Below the pieces are notes generated by a model. That model did not search any database and was not told the origin of the DNA. It saw only the letters and a list, made by a program, of their open reading frames with translations. The translations under genes were made by a program, and so were the position numbers. Positions 63,069 to 64,000 of a stretch of DNA of 64,000 bases are shown piece after piece; position 1 is the first letter of the stretch; every line of letters begins with the position of its first letter. Location of the stretch: the NCBI RefSeq assembly GCF_004342985.1, contig NZ_SMBO01000002.1, positions 248,001 to 312,000 of the forward strand, given 5' to 3'. This stretch comes from Novosphingobium sp. PhB57 (GTDB lineage Bacteria; Pseudomonadota; Alphaproteobacteria; Sphingomonadales; Sphingomonadaceae).

Positions 63069-64000
63069 ATGAGGGTCGGTCTCCGCCCGGTCGTGTTTGC
63101 CGCGCTGCTGGCAGCGTCCGGGGCGGCGCGCGCGCAGGATGCGGCATCGGGGCCGGTCGCGGAAGCGTCCGGCATCCTCGTCTCGGCGGAAAGACCGGAC
63201 CTTCCCTTCGGCCGCCTCGACGATTCCGTCAGGCCCCTGGCCTATCGGCTGGACATGACGCTCGATCCCGCGAAGCCGCGGTTTTCCGGCCATGTCGAGA
63301 TCGACCTGACATTGGCCGCCGGAACCTCGCGGATCTATCTTCATGGCCGCGATCTCGATGTCACGCGTGCGGAAGCGCGGATCGGCGCGCGCGGTGTCTC
63401 GGCGCACTGGCGTCAGCTCGATGCGAACGGGCTGGCCGAAGTGCGTTTCGACGAGCCGCTGCCCCCCGGCCGGCTCACGCTTTCCTTCGACTATTCGGCG
63501 GCGTTCGGTCAGGGCCCCGCCGGTCTGTTCCGGGTGGAAGTGGAAGGCGCGTGGTATGCCTGGAGCCAGTTCCAGTCGATCGACGCGCGCGCCGTATTTC
63601 CCGGTTTCGACCAACCGGGCTTCAAGACGCCTTTCGCCGTCACCTTGCGCACCCCGCCGGGCCTCATGGCGATCAGCAATGGCCTGGAAGTGGGTACCGC
63701 GGCGATCGAGAATGGCCTGGCCGTTCACCGCTTCGCCCCCGGCCCGCCGCTGCCGACCTACCTGGTGGCGATCATGGCCGGGCCGTTCGCCAGCGTGTCC
63801 GGCGAAGTGCCGCCTTCGCCCCAGCGGGCAGAACCCTTGCCGCTGCGGATCGTCTCCACCCGCCAGAACGCGGCGAACCTCGCCTTCGCGCTGGAGGGCA
63901 GCAAGCGCATCGTCACCCTGCTGGAGGACTATTTCGGAGAGCGCTTTCCCTTCCCGAAGCTCGACCAGGTGACCAGCCCGATCCTGCCCGGCGCCATGGA
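63069..64000 (+). CDS. M1-family metallopeptidase, cut by the window end
   Basis: The first ~310 residues of an exported aminopeptidase. Signal peptide PVVFAALLAASGAARAQ, then the N-terminal beta-sandwich (YRLDMTLDPAKPRFSGHVEIDL, SIDARAVFPGFDQPGFKTPF) typical of the family. The window stops on GAM, the opening of the GAMEN exopeptidase motif; the HExxH zinc site lies beyond. ATG 63069, four bases after the HerA-like gene. Confidence 0.9.
   Translation, partial: MRVGLRPVVFAALLAASGAARAQDAASGPVAEASGILVSAERPDLPFGRLDDSVRPLAYRLDMTLDPAKPRFSGHVEIDLTLAAGTSRIYLHGRDLDVTRAEARIGARGVSAHWRQLDANGLAEVRFDEPLPPGRLTLSFDYSAAFGQGPAGLFRVEVEGAWYAWSQFQSIDARAVFPGFDQPGFKTPFAVTLRTPPGLMAISNGLEVGTAAIENGLAVHRFAPGPPLPTYLVAIMAGPFASVSGEVPPSPQRAEPLPLRIVSTRQNAANLAFALEGSKRIVTLLEDYFGERFPFPKLDQVTSPILPGAM

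Overview
This is a GC-rich chromosomal segment from an alphaproteobacterium, most likely of the order Sphingomonadales (Novosphingobium/Sphingomonas-like). The evidence is a Sphingomonas-type serine palmitoyltransferase paired with its own acyl carrier protein, MipZ and DivK cell-cycle proteins, a DksA with a degenerate zinc finger, a TonB-ExbB-ExbD-ExbD set, and a gene-transfer-agent (GTA) cluster ending in a DUF2793 gene. No rRNA, tRNA, CRISPR array or insertion sequence was recognised. Most of the window is housekeeping DNA; the accessory part is the GTA remnant at about 38.6-46.1 kb.

Layout. 0-5 kb: panC diverging from mipZ, a J-domain gene and a phosphomannomutase gene, then a DUF4010 membrane protein. 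5-10.4 kb: an Lhr-like ligase-associated helicase and the reverse-strand tonB-exbB-exbD-exbD operon. 10.7-17 kb: a secreted hypothetical protein, homoserine dehydrogenase, class II fructose bisphosphatase, PRPP synthetase and an AraC-type regulator. 17-21 kb: HisN-like phosphatase, a cyclotransferase-fold protein, an SDR enzyme, rpmI-rplT and a second AraC-type regulator. 21-28.9 kb: pheS-pheT, an aldose epimerase-like protein, an SDR enzyme, prfC and an EEP-family phosphatase. 29-31.3 kb: a nitrogen module glnK-amtB plus a second P-II gene, headed by a clear sigma-54 promoter. 31.3-37.3 kb: a TIGR01244 phosphatase-like protein, a double cold-shock-domain protein with a glycine/arginine-rich head, argD-argF-hslO, and queC. 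37.4-38.5 kb: an OmpA-family protein with a 22-proline hinge.

38.6-46.1 kb (reverse strand): the GTA remnant. Small terminase-like protein, large terminase and the first three quarters of the portal survive. The portal reading frame then jumps into what looks like the last codons of the tail tape-measure gene, so protease, capsid, adaptors and tail tube are gone. The DUF2460 gene follows, then a DUF2163 protein fused in frame to the C-terminal part of the large tail-tip protein (gp15-like), with the NlpC/P60 gene missing, then DUF2793. The cluster can hardly build a particle.

46.3-54.2 kb: YqaA-family membrane protein, DUF4112, an orphan peptide-binding lipoprotein, PilZ, dksA, a Sel1-like protein, and a reverse-strand run DUF3572-HAD-RidA-GDPD-GNAT. 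54.3-56.3 kb: divK, then acp-spt for the first step of sphingolipid synthesis. 56.3-64 kb: flavin reductase, a small lipoprotein, arfB-rluA, an aminotransferase, fused pabBC, a HerA-like ATPase and the start of an M1 aminopeptidase cut by the window end.

Short palindromes of one family sit 6-7 bases after the stop codons of pheT, prfC and spt, and a different REP-like element follows the SDR gene at 26.4 kb. All functional calls are by recognition of motifs and family resemblance; no database search was run.
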